Shown piece after piece: positions 22,486-32,168 of a DNA stretch of 64,000 nt (within the stretch, counting starts at the first letter, position 1; every line of letters begins with the position of its first letter). A program made the translations under genes and the position numbers. Below the pieces are notes generated by a model. It was not told where the DNA came from and made no database searches. It worked only from the letters and a program-made list of their open reading frames with translations. The DNA is from Bacteroides sp. (GTDB lineage Bacteria > Bacteroidota > Bacteroidia > Bacteroidales > Muribaculaceae), in the NCBI GenBank assembly GCA_014802335.1, contig JAAVCL010000016.1:178446-242445 (forward strand). Reading direction: 5' to 3'.

Positions 22486-24195
22486 ATGGAAGAAATAAAA
22501 GAAAACATAAACGAAGTTGTTGCACCCGAGAGCGGGATGAACTTTGTTGAGCAAGAGATTGCAAAAGACCTTGCAGAAGGGAAAAATGGAGGAAGATTAA
22601 ATACACGTTTCCCTCCAGAGCCGAATGGTTATCTTCATATCGGGCATGCCAAAGCATTCATTATGGATTTTGGAGCCGCCGAGAAATTTGGAGGCACCTG
22701 CAATCTGCGCTTTGATGACACCAATCCTCAAAAAGAGGATATGGAATACGTAAATGCAATTAAAGAAGACATACATTGGCTCGGATATGACTGGGGTGAC
22801 AGATTATACTATGCCAGTGATTATTTTCCTCAGTTATACGATCTTGCAGTAAGACTAATTAAGGAAGGCAAGGCATACGTTGATGAGCAGACAAGTGAAG
22901 AAATTGCAAAGCAGAAAGGCACTCCTACTGTTGCGGGTACTCCCAGCCCTTACCGTGATCGCCCCATTGAAGAGAATCTTGATTTATTCGAACGCATGAA
23001 TAAGGGTGAGTTCGAAGAAGGTTCTATGGTATTGAGAGCGAAAATAGATATGGCAAGTGACAACATGCATTTCCGCGATCCCATTATGTACCGTATAATT
23101 AAGACTCCACATTGGCGCACGGGAGACACATGGAAAGTATACCCAATGTATGACTTCGCTCACGGGCAGAGTGATTATTTTGAAGGTGTGACACATTCAA
23201 TATGCACCTTGGAATTTGTGCCTCACAGACCATTATATGAATACTTTGTAAAAGAACTTGCTGATGAATCATACTGTCCCCGACAGATTGAATTCAATCG
23301 TTTGAATCTCACTTACACAGTGATGAGCAAGCGCAAACTTCTTCAGCTGGTAAAAGAAGGACTTGTGAACGGTTGGGATGATCCTCGCATGCCCACATTG
23401 AAAGGGTTGCGAAGAAGAGGATACACACCAAGTGCGATAAAGGATTTCGTAAAAAGAATCGGATATACCAAATACGAGGCTTTAAATAATATCGAACTTT
23501 TGGAACACTCCATTCGGGAAGATCTGAACAAGACTGCCACCCGTGTAAGTGTTATCCAGAATCCCGTGAAACTTGTTATTGAGAATTATCCCGATAACCA
23601 GACCGAATTCATGAGCATGGATAATAATCCTGAAAACCCTGCTGAAGGGTCTCATGAAATGCCATTCACCAAGGAATTATGGATAGAGCGTGAAGATTTT
23701 ATGGAGAATCCTCCTAAGAAATTCTTCCGTCTTTCTCCCGATAAAGAAGTACGACTCAAAGGTGCCTATATAATCAAATGCACCGGTGTGGAAAAAGATG
23801 AGGATGGGAATATTATAAAGATTCTGGCCACATACGATCCGGAGAGTCGCAGTGGTCTTCCGGGAGCCGACCGAAAAGTAAAAGGCACGTTGCACTGGGT
23901 TTCTGTTCCAACTGCAGTTGAAGCGGAGATAAGAGACTACGACAGACTTTTCTCAGTAGAAAATCCGGGAGTTTATGATGGCGATTTCAGAGAGTTAATC
24001 AATCCCGATTCTCTTCGAATACGAAAAAATGCAAAAATCGAACCTTGGTTGGCCAAGCAAATAAAACCTGGTGATAACTATCAGTTCCAACGTTTGGGCT
24101 ATTATGTCGTTGACCCTGACAGTACTGAGGAACGTCCGGTTTTCAACAAAACTGTTGGCTTAAAAGACAGTTGGGCAAAAGCCATGAAAAAATAG
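22486..24195 (+). CDS. glnS: Glutamine--tRNA ligase
   Basis: A 569-residue class Ib synthetase. RFPPEPNGYLHIGHAKA (41-57) carries the HIGH motif at 51-54, and the KMSKS equivalent is TVMSKRKLLQL near residue 278. The PPEPNGYLH context is specific to GlnRS rather than GluRS, and the C-terminal anticodon-binding beta-barrels (about 350-560) are present. Length matches GlnRS (about 555). Presence of glnS means direct Gln-tRNA charging, common in Bacteroidetes. It is monocistronic and converges on the Dxs gene across a symmetric terminator. Confidence 0.96.
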   Translation: MEEIKENINEVVAPESGMNFVEQEIAKDLAEGKNGGRLNTRFPPEPNGYLHIGHAKAFIMDFGAAEKFGGTCNLRFDDTNPQKEDMEYVNAIKEDIHWLGYDWGDRLYYASDYFPQLYDLAVRLIKEGKAYVDEQTSEEIAKQKGTPTVAGTPSPYRDRPIEENLDLFERMNKGEFEEGSMVLRAKIDMASDNMHFRDPIMYRIIKTPHWRTGDTWKVYPMYDFAHGQSDYFEGVTHSICTLEFVPHRPLYEYFVKELADESYCPRQIEFNRLNLTYTVMSKRKLLQLVKEGLVNGWDDPRMPTLKGLRRRGYTPSAIKDFVKRIGYTKYEALNNIELLEHSIREDLNKTATRVSVIQNPVKLVIENYPDNQTEFMSMDNNPENPAEGSHEMPFTKELWIEREDFMENPPKKFFRLSPDKEVRLKGAYIIKCTGVEKDEDGNIIKILATYDPESRSGLPGADRKVKGTLHWVSVPTAVEAEIRDYDRLFSVENPGVYDGDFRELINPDSLRIRKNAKIEPWLAKQIKPGDNYQFQRLGYYVVDPDSTEERPVFNKTVGLKDSWAKAMKK

Positions 24196-24303
24196 GAACG
24201 CCATGTCCCTTCATTTCACGCTTTAGTCGATGAAATGATTAACAAGACATGACACTCAAATTCTTTAGGATCCTCCACTAAAATACACGTTCCCTTTTAT
24301 ATT

Positions 24304-24346
24304 ATTAAAGTCGTTTAAACTTAAAAATAGTTTAAACGACTTTAAT
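24304..24346. terminator. Bidirectional terminator between glnS and the Dxs gene
   Basis: A perfect 17 bp stem (24304-24320 with 24330-24346) around a 9 nt AT loop, between two convergent genes. Confidence 0.8.
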
Positions 24347-24372
24347 ATTTATTCATTCTAACATTTACAATA

Positions 24373-26109
24373 TTATTCACTTAGAACAACATCGGCAATT
24401 TGTTCGGGAGTAAGATTGTTTTTTAATAACACATCTTTTACATCAAATCTGTCCATGAACTCATTCTTCAGCCCAAGACAAGTTACTTTTGTTCCATATT
24501 TGGCTAAGTAACCGGCCACCTTCTGACCAAAGCCTCCGTTCAATATTCCATTATCCACTGTCACCACATGCTTATAGTCCTTAAGCGAATCAAGACAAGC
24601 CTCATCTACAGCTGAAAGAATACGCGGATTAATAAGAGTTGGATTTAGTCCCTTTGCTTTAAGAATTTGGGCTGCTTCAGCGGCATTATGAAATAAGGCA
24701 CCTTCTGCAATGATGGCTACCTCTTCTCCTGACTCCACAACTTCATAACGAAGGAAATCTGTTTCTACTTTTCGGTTGCTGTTACGCATCTGACCGGTTG
24801 GAGTTCTAATAACAATAGGCTTGTTAGCCTCTTTGACCGCCCAATCTATCATTGCAAGATACTCCTCTGCATTGGTTGCGGAAATCATTGTAATATTGGG
24901 GATATTAGATACCATAGCAACGTCAAAAATACCGAGATGCGTCACATCGTTCATTGCAAATACACCCCCATAAAAATCTACTATTACTACCGGTAGGTCG
25001 TTAATGGCTATATCGTGACTTAATTGATCATAAGCACGCTGCAAGAATGTAGAAACAACTCCCACCACAGGCGTAGCTCCACCTTTTGCAAGTCCGGCGC
25101 TCATCGTGATGCAGTCTTGTTCGGCGATTCCGACATCAATAAATTGCTTGCCACATATATTTCTGCGATCTTCACTAAATCCAATGGCACCAGGAGTTCC
25201 GGCAGTCATGGTGACAACATTTTTATTTTCCTGCATTAAGGAAATCATTCTTTTAGCAAACATATCATCATACCCTTCTGAAACATCAATATGCAACGGA
25301 GCTCCGGTCTTTACATCAAACGGTGCTGAGAAATGGAAATTTTCCTTATGCGCTTCGGCCACCGGAAGGCCCATGCCCTTCATGGTGTTTATATGAACCA
25401 CAACGACATGATCAGAATCTTTTACTTTATTGAAGGCCTTTATCAGCTGTCTCAAATCATTACCTTCTTCTACATAAATATAGTCATACCCGAGAGCTTT
25501 AAAAATATTATTTTCCGACTGCCCGTTCGAATTGCGCAACTCGGCTAAATGATCGTAGAGTTCACCATGATTTTCGGCAATGGAACGTTGATTATCATTT
25601 AAGACAATAATAAAATTGGTCCCAAGTTCAGGAGCATAATTCAAAGCTTCAAGAGCCATGCCACCTCCAAGAGAAGCATCACCAATAAAAGCTATGACAT
25701 TATTGGTTCTCCCCTGCAGGTCTCTTGCTTTTGCCAAGCCTGTTGCGAGGGAAATGGAAGTTGAGGTGTGTCCAACTTCAAACAAGTCATAAGGACTTTC
25801 ATGAGGAGATGTATATCCGGTCACTTCATCATATCGAGCGGGATCGATAAAGGCACCTATTCTTCCGGTCAGCATTTTATGAACATAACTCTGATGAGAA
25901 ACATCATATACAATCTCATCTTTCGGCGCATTAAAAACATAATGAAGAGCAACGGTTGCCTCAACAACTCCCAAGTTAGGCCCAACGTGACCTCCATGTG
26001 CTGCAAGTTTTTTTATAAGTGCTTCTCGAAGTTGATCACATAATATTTCAAGTTCATTTTCATTCAATCCCTTAATGTCTTCAGGAGATTTGATTTTTAA
26101 TAAATCCAT
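24373..26109 (-). CDS. dxs: 1-deoxy-D-xylulose-5-phosphate synthase (short paralogue)
   Basis: A 578-residue TPP enzyme that would condense pyruvate with glyceraldehyde 3-phosphate for isoprenoid precursors. The N-terminal HGGHVGPNLGVVEATVALHYVF (38-59) and VYDVSHQSYVHKMLTGR are DXS hallmarks; the TPP/Mg loop is GDASLGGGMALEALN near residue 140; and the transketolase pyrimidine-binding and C-terminal domains follow. It is shorter than the usual 620-640 residues, because part of the linker between domains is missing. Bacteroidales often carry both a long and a short DXS, so this may be the second copy; overall assignment is good, exact role less certain. Confidence 0.83.
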   Translation of the reverse strand: MDLLKIKSPEDIKGLNENELEILCDQLREALIKKLAAHGGHVGPNLGVVEATVALHYVFNAPKDEIVYDVSHQSYVHKMLTGRIGAFIDPARYDEVTGYTSPHESPYDLFEVGHTSTSISLATGLAKARDLQGRTNNVIAFIGDASLGGGMALEALNYAPELGTNFIIVLNDNQRSIAENHGELYDHLAELRNSNGQSENNIFKALGYDYIYVEEGNDLRQLIKAFNKVKDSDHVVVVHINTMKGMGLPVAEAHKENFHFSAPFDVKTGAPLHIDVSEGYDDMFAKRMISLMQENKNVVTMTAGTPGAIGFSEDRRNICGKQFIDVGIAEQDCITMSAGLAKGGATPVVGVVSTFLQRAYDQLSHDIAINDLPVVIVDFYGGVFAMNDVTHLGIFDVAMVSNIPNITMISATNAEEYLAMIDWAVKEANKPIVIRTPTGQMRNSNRKVETDFLRYEVVESGEEVAIIAEGALFHNAAEAAQILKAKGLNPTLINPRILSAVDEACLDSLKDYKHVVTVDNGILNGGFGQKVAGYLAKYGTKVTCLGLKNEFMDRFDVKDVLLKNNLTPEQIADVVLSE

Positions 26110-26191
26110 TTCTTTAATATTTTTATTTTTTATTTTGACTTCTACAATTGACGTCTGTCATACACTCAAAATTACATGCCGAAATATACAC

Positions 26192-26388
26192 CAGACATGG
26201 CACGCCATGTCCCTACTTTTGCCGGCTTATCCTACAGACATGCCACACCCTACATTTGTCGGCGAGGTTCTGACGGCTTTGAAATTGTTTATCTGTCGTT
26301 TAGCTCACTAAACTACTTCCTCCCAGTTTCAAATCCATTCAAAAAATCCGAGGAAACAAGTTATCGATAATCCCTAACAGCTATTTAA
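26192..26388 (+). repeat. REP-like palindrome (copy 3) plus family A tail (copy 3)
   Basis: CAGACATGGCACGCCATGTC and CCTACTTTTGCCGG (26192-26225) match the right arm of cluster 1; a decayed second unit follows (26235-26264). Directly after it (26276-26388) comes a full family A tail. It lies between dxs and btuD. Confidence 0.8.
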
Positions 26389-26538
26389 GTATTCACATCT
26401 TTAAGTGTTAAGTTATTCTATTATAGGAACAAATAACTTTAACTAAAGTTGAATTCTAATTCTTCGGATAATGAAGTCCTCTTTACTTTTTAATGAAAGT
26501 AAGTATGTTTTCCTCAAGGCTTTTATCGACTTAAACTG

Positions 26539-27342
26539 TCAACAGTTATTAATTTCTGAATCTTCAATTATAAACTCCATTCTATCCATATCAAATTTTA
26601 TTCCTTCACCACTAAAATATTGTTGAAGATAGCCATTCTGAGCAAGTTCTTCAGGAGAACCCATAACTATGCCTTTATTTTTATCCACAAGCCACAGTTT
26701 ATCGGCAAACGGAATTGCCATGTTAAGGTCGTGAGTCGACAGGAGTATAGCTTTATTTTCCGAATGTGCCAGTTTCCTTAATAGAATCATCATGTGGGCC
26801 TTCCCGGGGAAATCAAGGAATGCAGTAGGCTCATCCAGCATTATAACAGGAGTTTCTTGTGCCAAAGCACGCGCAATCATTACCCTCTGACATTCTCCGT
26901 CACTTAAAGAATCAACATACCTTTCAGCCAGATATGCTGTGTCAGTAAGCTCCATTGCCCTTTTTATCACATTATTATCCTTATCCATAAGTCTCCCCCA
27001 AAATCCTGTATAGGGACTTCTTCCAAGCCCTATCAACTGTTTAACCTGCATTGACGATACTGACGGACGTTCAGTTAACACAATGGCCAGTTGTCGGGCA
27101 AGATCGTTTGAAGAGAGAGAAGTGAGATTTTCCTCATTAATGATGATCTCACCTTTTAACGGTGGTTGCAAACCTGAGATCGTTCTTAAAAGTGTTGATT
27201 TTCCAGCGCCATTAGGTCCGAAAAGACAAACAAATTCCCCTCTTTTTAACGAGCCGTTTATATCTTTCTGGATTTCAATTAAACCGTGAGTAGAAGTGTA
27301 TCCAATACTCAGATTATTAAATTTCATAATTTTATCACCCAT
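26539..27342 (-). CDS. btuD: Vitamin B12 ABC transporter ATP-binding protein
   Basis: A 267-residue ABC ATPase: Walker A FGPNGAGKST (41-50), signature LSDGECQRVMIARAL (near 145-159), Walker B VIMLDEPTAFLD (near 165-176), and the switch His in STHDLN. It belongs to the iron-siderophore/cobalamin (FecE/BtuD) class. It is divergent from the riboswitch-btuB-btuG-btuF-btuC transcript, whose other parts lack an ATPase, so it completes that importer. A start at residue 6 (MKFNN) is possible. No riboswitch was seen on its own side. Confidence 0.88.
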   Translation of the reverse strand: MGDKIMKFNNLSIGYTSTHGLIEIQKDINGSLKRGEFVCLFGPNGAGKSTLLRTISGLQPPLKGEIIINEENLTSLSSNDLARQLAIVLTERPSVSSMQVKQLIGLGRSPYTGFWGRLMDKDNNVIKRAMELTDTAYLAERYVDSLSDGECQRVMIARALAQETPVIMLDEPTAFLDFPGKAHMMILLRKLAHSENKAILLSTHDLNMAIPFADKLWLVDKNKGIVMGSPEELAQNGYLQQYFSGEGIKFDMDRMEFIIEDSEINNC

Positions 27343-27525
27343 AGTATTATTATTAAGAAATACTTATCCGGATATGTAACGATAATATCCGGATGCTATT
27401 TTAAATTTAACAAATCCAACTCTGAAATTACTTAGACTTCAGCAAAAGAAAAAGCAGTATCTTTTCAAGGAACTGAAATTGCAGATTATAAATGCTCAGG
27501 TTGTTCTGTTTGTTACCATAATAAT

Positions 27526-27556
27526 TTTGTATATTTAAATTTAATTTATAACTTTG
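27526..27556 (+). promoter_or_regulatory. Promoter of the B12 uptake operon
   Basis: TTTG (27526-27529), 19 bp, TAACTTTG (27549-27556): an exact match. The predicted start falls at about 27561, the first base of the riboswitch. Confidence 0.8.
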
Positions 27557-27560
27557 CTTC

Positions 27561-27673
27561 GTGAATAGTCCATTCCAAAATGAATGGAGATGAATACGGG
27601 TGAAATTCCCGAACAGTCCCGCTACGGTTAAAGTCCGACCATATACTATTCACAACCTAAGCATAAAAGGTTG
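27561..27673 (+). promoter_or_regulatory. Cobalamin riboswitch
   Basis: The conserved core GGGTGAAATTCCCGA and CAGTCCCGCTACGGT (27598-27628) is the hallmark of cobalamin riboswitches. P1 is perfect: GTGAATAGT (27561-27569) with ACTATTCAC (27645-27653). A hairpin CCATTC/GAATGG (27570-27587) follows P1, and CAACCT/AGGTTG (27653-27673) forms the expression-platform hairpin, which shares a base with P1 and ends 23 bp before the btuB start. No intrinsic terminator follows, so control is probably at translation initiation. High B12 would shut the operon. Confidence 0.9.
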
Positions 27674-27696
27674 CATATAAATTGTTTTCCACGAGG

Positions 27697-29703
27697 ATGA
27701 GAAAGCCTATTTCCATATTAATTGGGATCACAAGCATAACATCCTCGGCACATAGTGTCGGGGATTTATATTATAATTCTTCTTTGAAAGACACTACTGT
27801 TCTTGAAGAATTAGAAGTGACTGCCGTAAAAACGGGAGATAGACTTACTGTAACATCTCCCGTACAAGAGCTTTCCGCACTTAATTTCTTGACAAGAGGA
27901 GTTACAGATATAAGTGATGCCATGAGAAGACTGCCCGGAGTGACTCTTCGCGACTATGGCGGCGCGGGCGGTATGAAAACCATATCTGTAAGAGGCTTGG
28001 GTTCACAACACACCGGGGTTTCCTATGACGGAATTCCTATGAGCGACGTTCAATCGGGTCAAATTGATCTTTCTCAATTTTCATTAGATAACTTATCGTC
28101 AATAACATTGAATGTAGGCGATGCGGATGAGATATTTACTCCCGCACGCACAAATTCGATGGCCTCATCACTAAATGTGAAGAGTATCGGTATTGATGAT
28201 TTTTCCAAACGAACCCCATCATTAACTTTGAAACTTAAGGGTGGTTCTTTCGGATTAATTAACCCATCTCTGAAATTTTCTCTAAATAATAGAAAAAATT
28301 TAGGGATGAATATTGTTGGAGATTTCAATAGTGCCGACAATGGGTATGGTTATAAACTCAAAAATGGGAATCAAGTTACTCGCGAACATAGAAAAAATTC
28401 AGGAATAAAGTCGGGCAACGCAGGGTGGAACGGAATATGGAAATTATCCTCTCTGAGCACGTTGAATGCAAACCTTCATACCAACATCAGCTATCAGCAT
28501 CTGCCGGGTCCGGTGATATATTACAATACTGATAATAATGAAGTTTTGCATAAAACCAACTTATTTGGTCAGTTATCATATAACTTTCAACCCAACAAGA
28601 TATGGATGTTGGAAGCTAAGGCTAAATATGATTTCGCCCGGACACATTACACTGATGTAAAATCTATTTATCCCGGCGGTGTTCTGGATAGAAAATATCT
28701 TCAACAAGAAGAATATTTTACAGCGAGCGCCTTTTACCGACCGCTCTCAGGTTTATCTCTTAGCTATGCCACAGATTATTGGCATAATTCGTTAAGTTCT
28801 CCAACAATTGAATCTCCCTATAGAAACTCATGGCTGAATTCTATCTCTGCAAAATGGAATTATCGAAAACTCACCGCCATTTTTCGCGGATTGTTTTCGC
28901 TGATATATGATAGCCAAAAAAACGAAACACAGAAGTCGCATATATTTCGGTTCTCCCCTTCAATCAGTATTTCCTTCAAACCGCTTGACTCGGAATTGTG
29001 GAGCCTGCGAGGTTCTTTTAAGAGAATTATGAGAATGCCCACCTTTAATGAGTTATATTACGAACATTACGGAACAATAAATTTAAATCCGGAAAATACA
29101 ACTCAATTTAATATTGGCACCACTTGGCGAAAATATACCGACGGAGTCTTAAGATCGATAGAACTGAAGGGAGACGGCTATTACAATATCGTTTCAAACA
29201 AGATCGTGGCTGTTCCATATAACTTGTTTCTATGGACAATGACCAATTTAGGCAAAGTTGAAGCGTTGGGAGCCGACTGCTCAATGAACATTGATTTTGC
29301 ATTGGGCTCCCAGTGGTCTTTGATATATAATCTTGGTTATTCTTACCAAAGGGCAGCTACAAAATCAGAAAAGGGTGCAGTCGAATGGAATAAACAAATT
29401 CCCTACACTCCTCTCAACTCGGGCAGCACATCGCTAACACTAATGAATCCTTGGGTAAATTTGGTTTTACATTCCGTGGGCTGTTCCTCCAGATATTCCA
29501 CCACTGCAAATGTACCCTCCACGCGAATCGGTGGATATGCCGAATTCGGATTATCCTTGTTTCGGGAATTCACATTAAGGAATATACGGCTTGAAGCACG
29601 AGGAGACATAGCCAACATATTTGATAAAACCTATGAAATAGTGGCGAGGTATCCAATGCCGGGAAGATCTTTTTCTATTTCTCTTGCATTTCATCTTAAT
29701 TAA
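27697..29703 (+). CDS. btuB: TonB-dependent vitamin B12 receptor
   Basis: A 668-residue outer-membrane receptor, starting at the ATG at 27697 (an in-frame TTG at 27682 would add five residues ahead of the signal peptide). Signal peptide about 1-21 (to AHS); TonB box region TTVLEELEVTA; plug domain about 50-160 with MRRLPGVTLRDYGGAGGMKTISVRG and GVSYDGIPMSD; then a 22-strand barrel ending in aromatic SFSISLAFHLN. Size fits BtuB-like receptors (about 600-700) rather than SusC (about 1000). The cobalamin riboswitch upstream and btuG, btuF, btuC downstream define the substrate as B12 or a corrinoid analogue. Confidence 0.92.
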   Translation: MRKPISILIGITSITSSAHSVGDLYYNSSLKDTTVLEELEVTAVKTGDRLTVTSPVQELSALNFLTRGVTDISDAMRRLPGVTLRDYGGAGGMKTISVRGLGSQHTGVSYDGIPMSDVQSGQIDLSQFSLDNLSSITLNVGDADEIFTPARTNSMASSLNVKSIGIDDFSKRTPSLTLKLKGGSFGLINPSLKFSLNNRKNLGMNIVGDFNSADNGYGYKLKNGNQVTREHRKNSGIKSGNAGWNGIWKLSSLSTLNANLHTNISYQHLPGPVIYYNTDNNEVLHKTNLFGQLSYNFQPNKIWMLEAKAKYDFARTHYTDVKSIYPGGVLDRKYLQQEEYFTASAFYRPLSGLSLSYATDYWHNSLSSPTIESPYRNSWLNSISAKWNYRKLTAIFRGLFSLIYDSQKNETQKSHIFRFSPSISISFKPLDSELWSLRGSFKRIMRMPTFNELYYEHYGTINLNPENTTQFNIGTTWRKYTDGVLRSIELKGDGYYNIVSNKIVAVPYNLFLWTMTNLGKVEALGADCSMNIDFALGSQWSLIYNLGYSYQRAATKSEKGAVEWNKQIPYTPLNSGSTSLTLMNPWVNLVLHSVGCSSRYSTTANVPSTRIGGYAEFGLSLFREFTLRNIRLEARGDIANIFDKTYEIVARYPMPGRSFSISLAFHLN

Positions 29704-29756
29704 GCAACTAAGTTAAGAATGTAAGTAAAATGAGTTAAAGTAATGTCTTTTAAAAT

Positions 29757-29876
29757 ATGAGGTGAACATTAGAATCCGGCTTCAGTTGCTATGGAACCCA
29801 TAATGCTTTCAGCCGAATCCAAAAATTGAACGACATACCTCATAACTCAATCCTTAAAAATTTCGAACACATACTT
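29757..29876 (+). repeat. Dispersed intergenic repeat (family B, copy 2)
   Basis: About 120 bp aligning with 4890-5012: the core AGAATCCGGCTTC-GTTGCTATGG, then CTTTCAGCC, then the terminal TTTCGAACACATACTT. The right arm of the long stem is intact but the left arm is decayed, so it no longer folds as in copy 1. It sits between btuB and btuG, inside the operon. Confidence 0.75.
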
Positions 29877-29917
29877 TGTGCAAAAATCAATAATAAACAA
29901 ATCATAAAGAATATCAA

Positions 29918-31021
29918 ATGAAAAAGACCTTATTATTTTCAAGTGCATTGCTGTGTCTGGCATTTACAGCATGTGACAAAGATAATTCTTCTATTGAAAA
30001 TGAAGAACAGGTTATACCCGGTGCGCCGACAGCATCCCAGGGAGTATATGTTTTGACAGAAGGCAACTTTTATACAGGAGTTGAAGGGGGACTTGATGTT
30101 ATCAATTTCTCAACCAATACAGTTAATCAAAGTGTTTTCAAAACAACTAACGGACGCACATTAGGCGACACTCCACAATGTGGTGTTGCCTATGGTTCTA
30201 AAATATATCTTGGCACGTCAGTGTCAAACACGATAGAAATAATCGACCGTCTTACATGGAAATCGATCAAACAGATTAAGGTTTCTGAAGTTACAGAAGG
30301 TGGTCAGCCCTATTCCATGATAGCACACAATGGTAAGGTATATATGTCGCTCTACGGTGGGAATCTTGCACGCCTTGACACTCTGACCTTATCTATCGAC
30401 AAAGTTACACCTGTTGGCAACAATCCCGACCAAATCGCCCTGTACAAAAATAAAATATATGTACCGATTAGTGACGGAATGAACTATCCCGATGTAGGGA
30501 AAACCGCTGTTGTAGTCGACCCGCAGACAATGGAAGTGGAACACACGTTCAACACAGAATTAAATCCAAGTCAATTCTTAGTTGCAGGAGGTCATCTTTT
30601 CCTTTTGTGTAAGGGACTCTATGGTTCTATTCCGTCTGCTCTTTACGAAGTGAACGACAATTACACTTTAACTGAAACAGCCAAAGCAACCTTGGTAGCT
30701 GAATATGGCGACAAAGTTGCAATAGTGAATCAGCCCTTTGTTGAAGCCGGCGAAGAACCAATTACGGAATATAAATTATATAACGTAAATTCAAAGCAAC
30801 TCACAGACTGGAACATCGAACGTCCGGACTATGCGAACAGCATTTATTATGATAAGGAAGCCGACTGTCTGCTGATAGCATCCTACATTATGTCGGGCCA
30901 GTATCCAAGTTATGTATTGCCCGGATATATCAATAGATATGACAAAAATGGAGAGCATGTCGTAGCAAAATATGAACTTGGCTCGGCCGGTCGTGCTTCA
31001 ATTTTCAGCTTACAGAAATGA
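29918..31021 (+). CDS. btuG: BtuG-like surface cobalamin-binding lipoprotein
   Basis: A 367-residue lipoprotein (signal with FTAC, lipid Cys19, followed by an acidic Asp/Glu linker that suits surface export in Bacteroidetes). The body is a YncE-like/DUF5074 seven-bladed beta-propeller: repeats of the type GVYVLTEGNFYTG, LGTSVSNTIEIIDRLTWK, MYLSLYGGNLARLDTLT, KIYVPISDG recur about every 45 residues. In Bacteroides thetaiotaomicron, BtuG caps BtuB and captures B12 with very high affinity; gene order here supports the same role. The stop overlaps the btuF start by 4 nt. Confidence 0.88.
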   Translation: MKKTLLFSSALLCLAFTACDKDNSSIENEEQVIPGAPTASQGVYVLTEGNFYTGVEGGLDVINFSTNTVNQSVFKTTNGRTLGDTPQCGVAYGSKIYLGTSVSNTIEIIDRLTWKSIKQIKVSEVTEGGQPYSMIAHNGKVYMSLYGGNLARLDTLTLSIDKVTPVGNNPDQIALYKNKIYVPISDGMNYPDVGKTAVVVDPQTMEVEHTFNTELNPSQFLVAGGHLFLLCKGLYGSIPSALYEVNDNYTLTETAKATLVAEYGDKVAIVNQPFVEAGEEPITEYKLYNVNSKQLTDWNIERPDYANSIYYDKEADCLLIASYIMSGQYPSYVLPGYINRYDKNGEHVVAKYELGSAGRASIFSLQK

Positions 31022-32151
31022 GAAAATTAATATATTTATTGGTATTAAATTTAGTAATCTTATCAGTGTTGCAGGGATGCAACGCTGATAAGAGCACTAA
31101 TAACATTGAGGGGAAATCAAAAAATCTGAAACATGCCCGTCTGTTTAAAATAAAAGAAATAGATGAGCACACCACCTTGGTTGATTTAATTAATCCTTGG
31201 GATACAACCACCTATCTTGGCCATTTTGCTCTGGTGGAGCGTGGACATGACGCAGCCCCAAAAACTCCTGATTACTATAATCAAATTGATGTTCCGATAA
31301 AAAATTCAGTGGTTTACTCCGGACTCCACACCGCATTGATAAATGAACTCGGAGCTCTTGAATCTGTGAACGGGGTGTGCGATGCAGACTATATTACAGA
31401 TTCAACCACGATACAGAATATCCGAAATGGGAAGATTAAGGATTGTGGGAGGTCTAATGCACCAATATTAGAAAAAATCATCTCTCTAAAACCGGATGCC
31501 ATAATTTTATCTCCATATTTTAACTCAAATGAAGATACAAAATATAAGCCACTTGGAATAAATGTGATTCAGGCTGCCGACTATATGGAGAAAACACCAC
31601 TTGCACGAGCAGAGTGGATTAAATTGTTTGGACTTTTATATGGGGCTTCAGAAAAAGCTGACTCCATATATTCTGAGATAGAGAGTCAATATAACGAAAT
31701 AAAGACTACCGCACAAAATTCCCGGACCAAACCAACCGTATTATTTGATAGAATTTATTCGGGGGGTTGGGACGTTCCGACATCGGGCTCAGTGACAGGA
31801 AACTTAATTGAGGATGCGGGCGGAGTGAATCCTTTCGCAAAGTATAAAAACGGAGGGTCTGCGCACCTAACTGCAGAAGAGGTGCTTCACACAGCGCACG
31901 ATGCTGATGTATGGCTTATTCGATATGCGGGCACTCCCCTCACTCTTAAATCACTGGCTAAAGAAAATGATATCTATTCCAAATTCAAGTGCTATAAAAC
32001 CGAGAATATATACATTGCGAATACACTTACTTCTCAGTTATTTGAAGACGGTGCCTTTCATCCGGAACGTATTCTTCTTGAAATGTTCAAGATTATTCAT
32101 CCCGAGTTAAACAATGATCCTACAGCTTACTATAATAAAATAGCACGCTGA
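31018..32151 (+). CDS. btuF: Cobalamin ABC transporter substrate-binding lipoprotein
   Basis: A 377-residue lipoprotein (LQGC, lipid Cys21). It has the two-lobe fold with a helical backbone typical of class III binding proteins: SVVYSGLHTALINELGALESVNGVC starts lobe 1, KPDAIILSPYF marks the first conserved strand, and SGSVTGNLIEDAGGVNPFA with LTAEEVLHTAHDADVWLIR the second lobe. It is longer than E. coli BtuF (266), as is usual for Bacteroidales. It starts within the btuG stop and precedes the permease. Periplasmic-facing, anchored to the inner membrane. Confidence 0.88.
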   Translation: MRKLIYLLVLNLVILSVLQGCNADKSTNNIEGKSKNLKHARLFKIKEIDEHTTLVDLINPWDTTTYLGHFALVERGHDAAPKTPDYYNQIDVPIKNSVVYSGLHTALINELGALESVNGVCDADYITDSTTIQNIRNGKIKDCGRSNAPILEKIISLKPDAIILSPYFNSNEDTKYKPLGINVIQAADYMEKTPLARAEWIKLFGLLYGASEKADSIYSEIESQYNEIKTTAQNSRTKPTVLFDRIYSGGWDVPTSGSVTGNLIEDAGGVNPFAKYKNGGSAHLTAEEVLHTAHDADVWLIRYAGTPLTLKSLAKENDIYSKFKCYKTENIYIANTLTSQLFEDGAFHPERILLEMFKIIHPELNNDPTAYYNKIAR

Positions 32152-32168
32152 TATAATAACACGAAAAG

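Noticed and set aside
26192..26388. Insertion sequence remnant
   Set aside because: No transposase frame, no long terminal repeats; it fits the dispersed palindrome-plus-tail family better.
27682..27696. TTG start of btuB
   Set aside because: The ATG at 27697 begins a good signal peptide directly; the TTG would add five unneeded residues.
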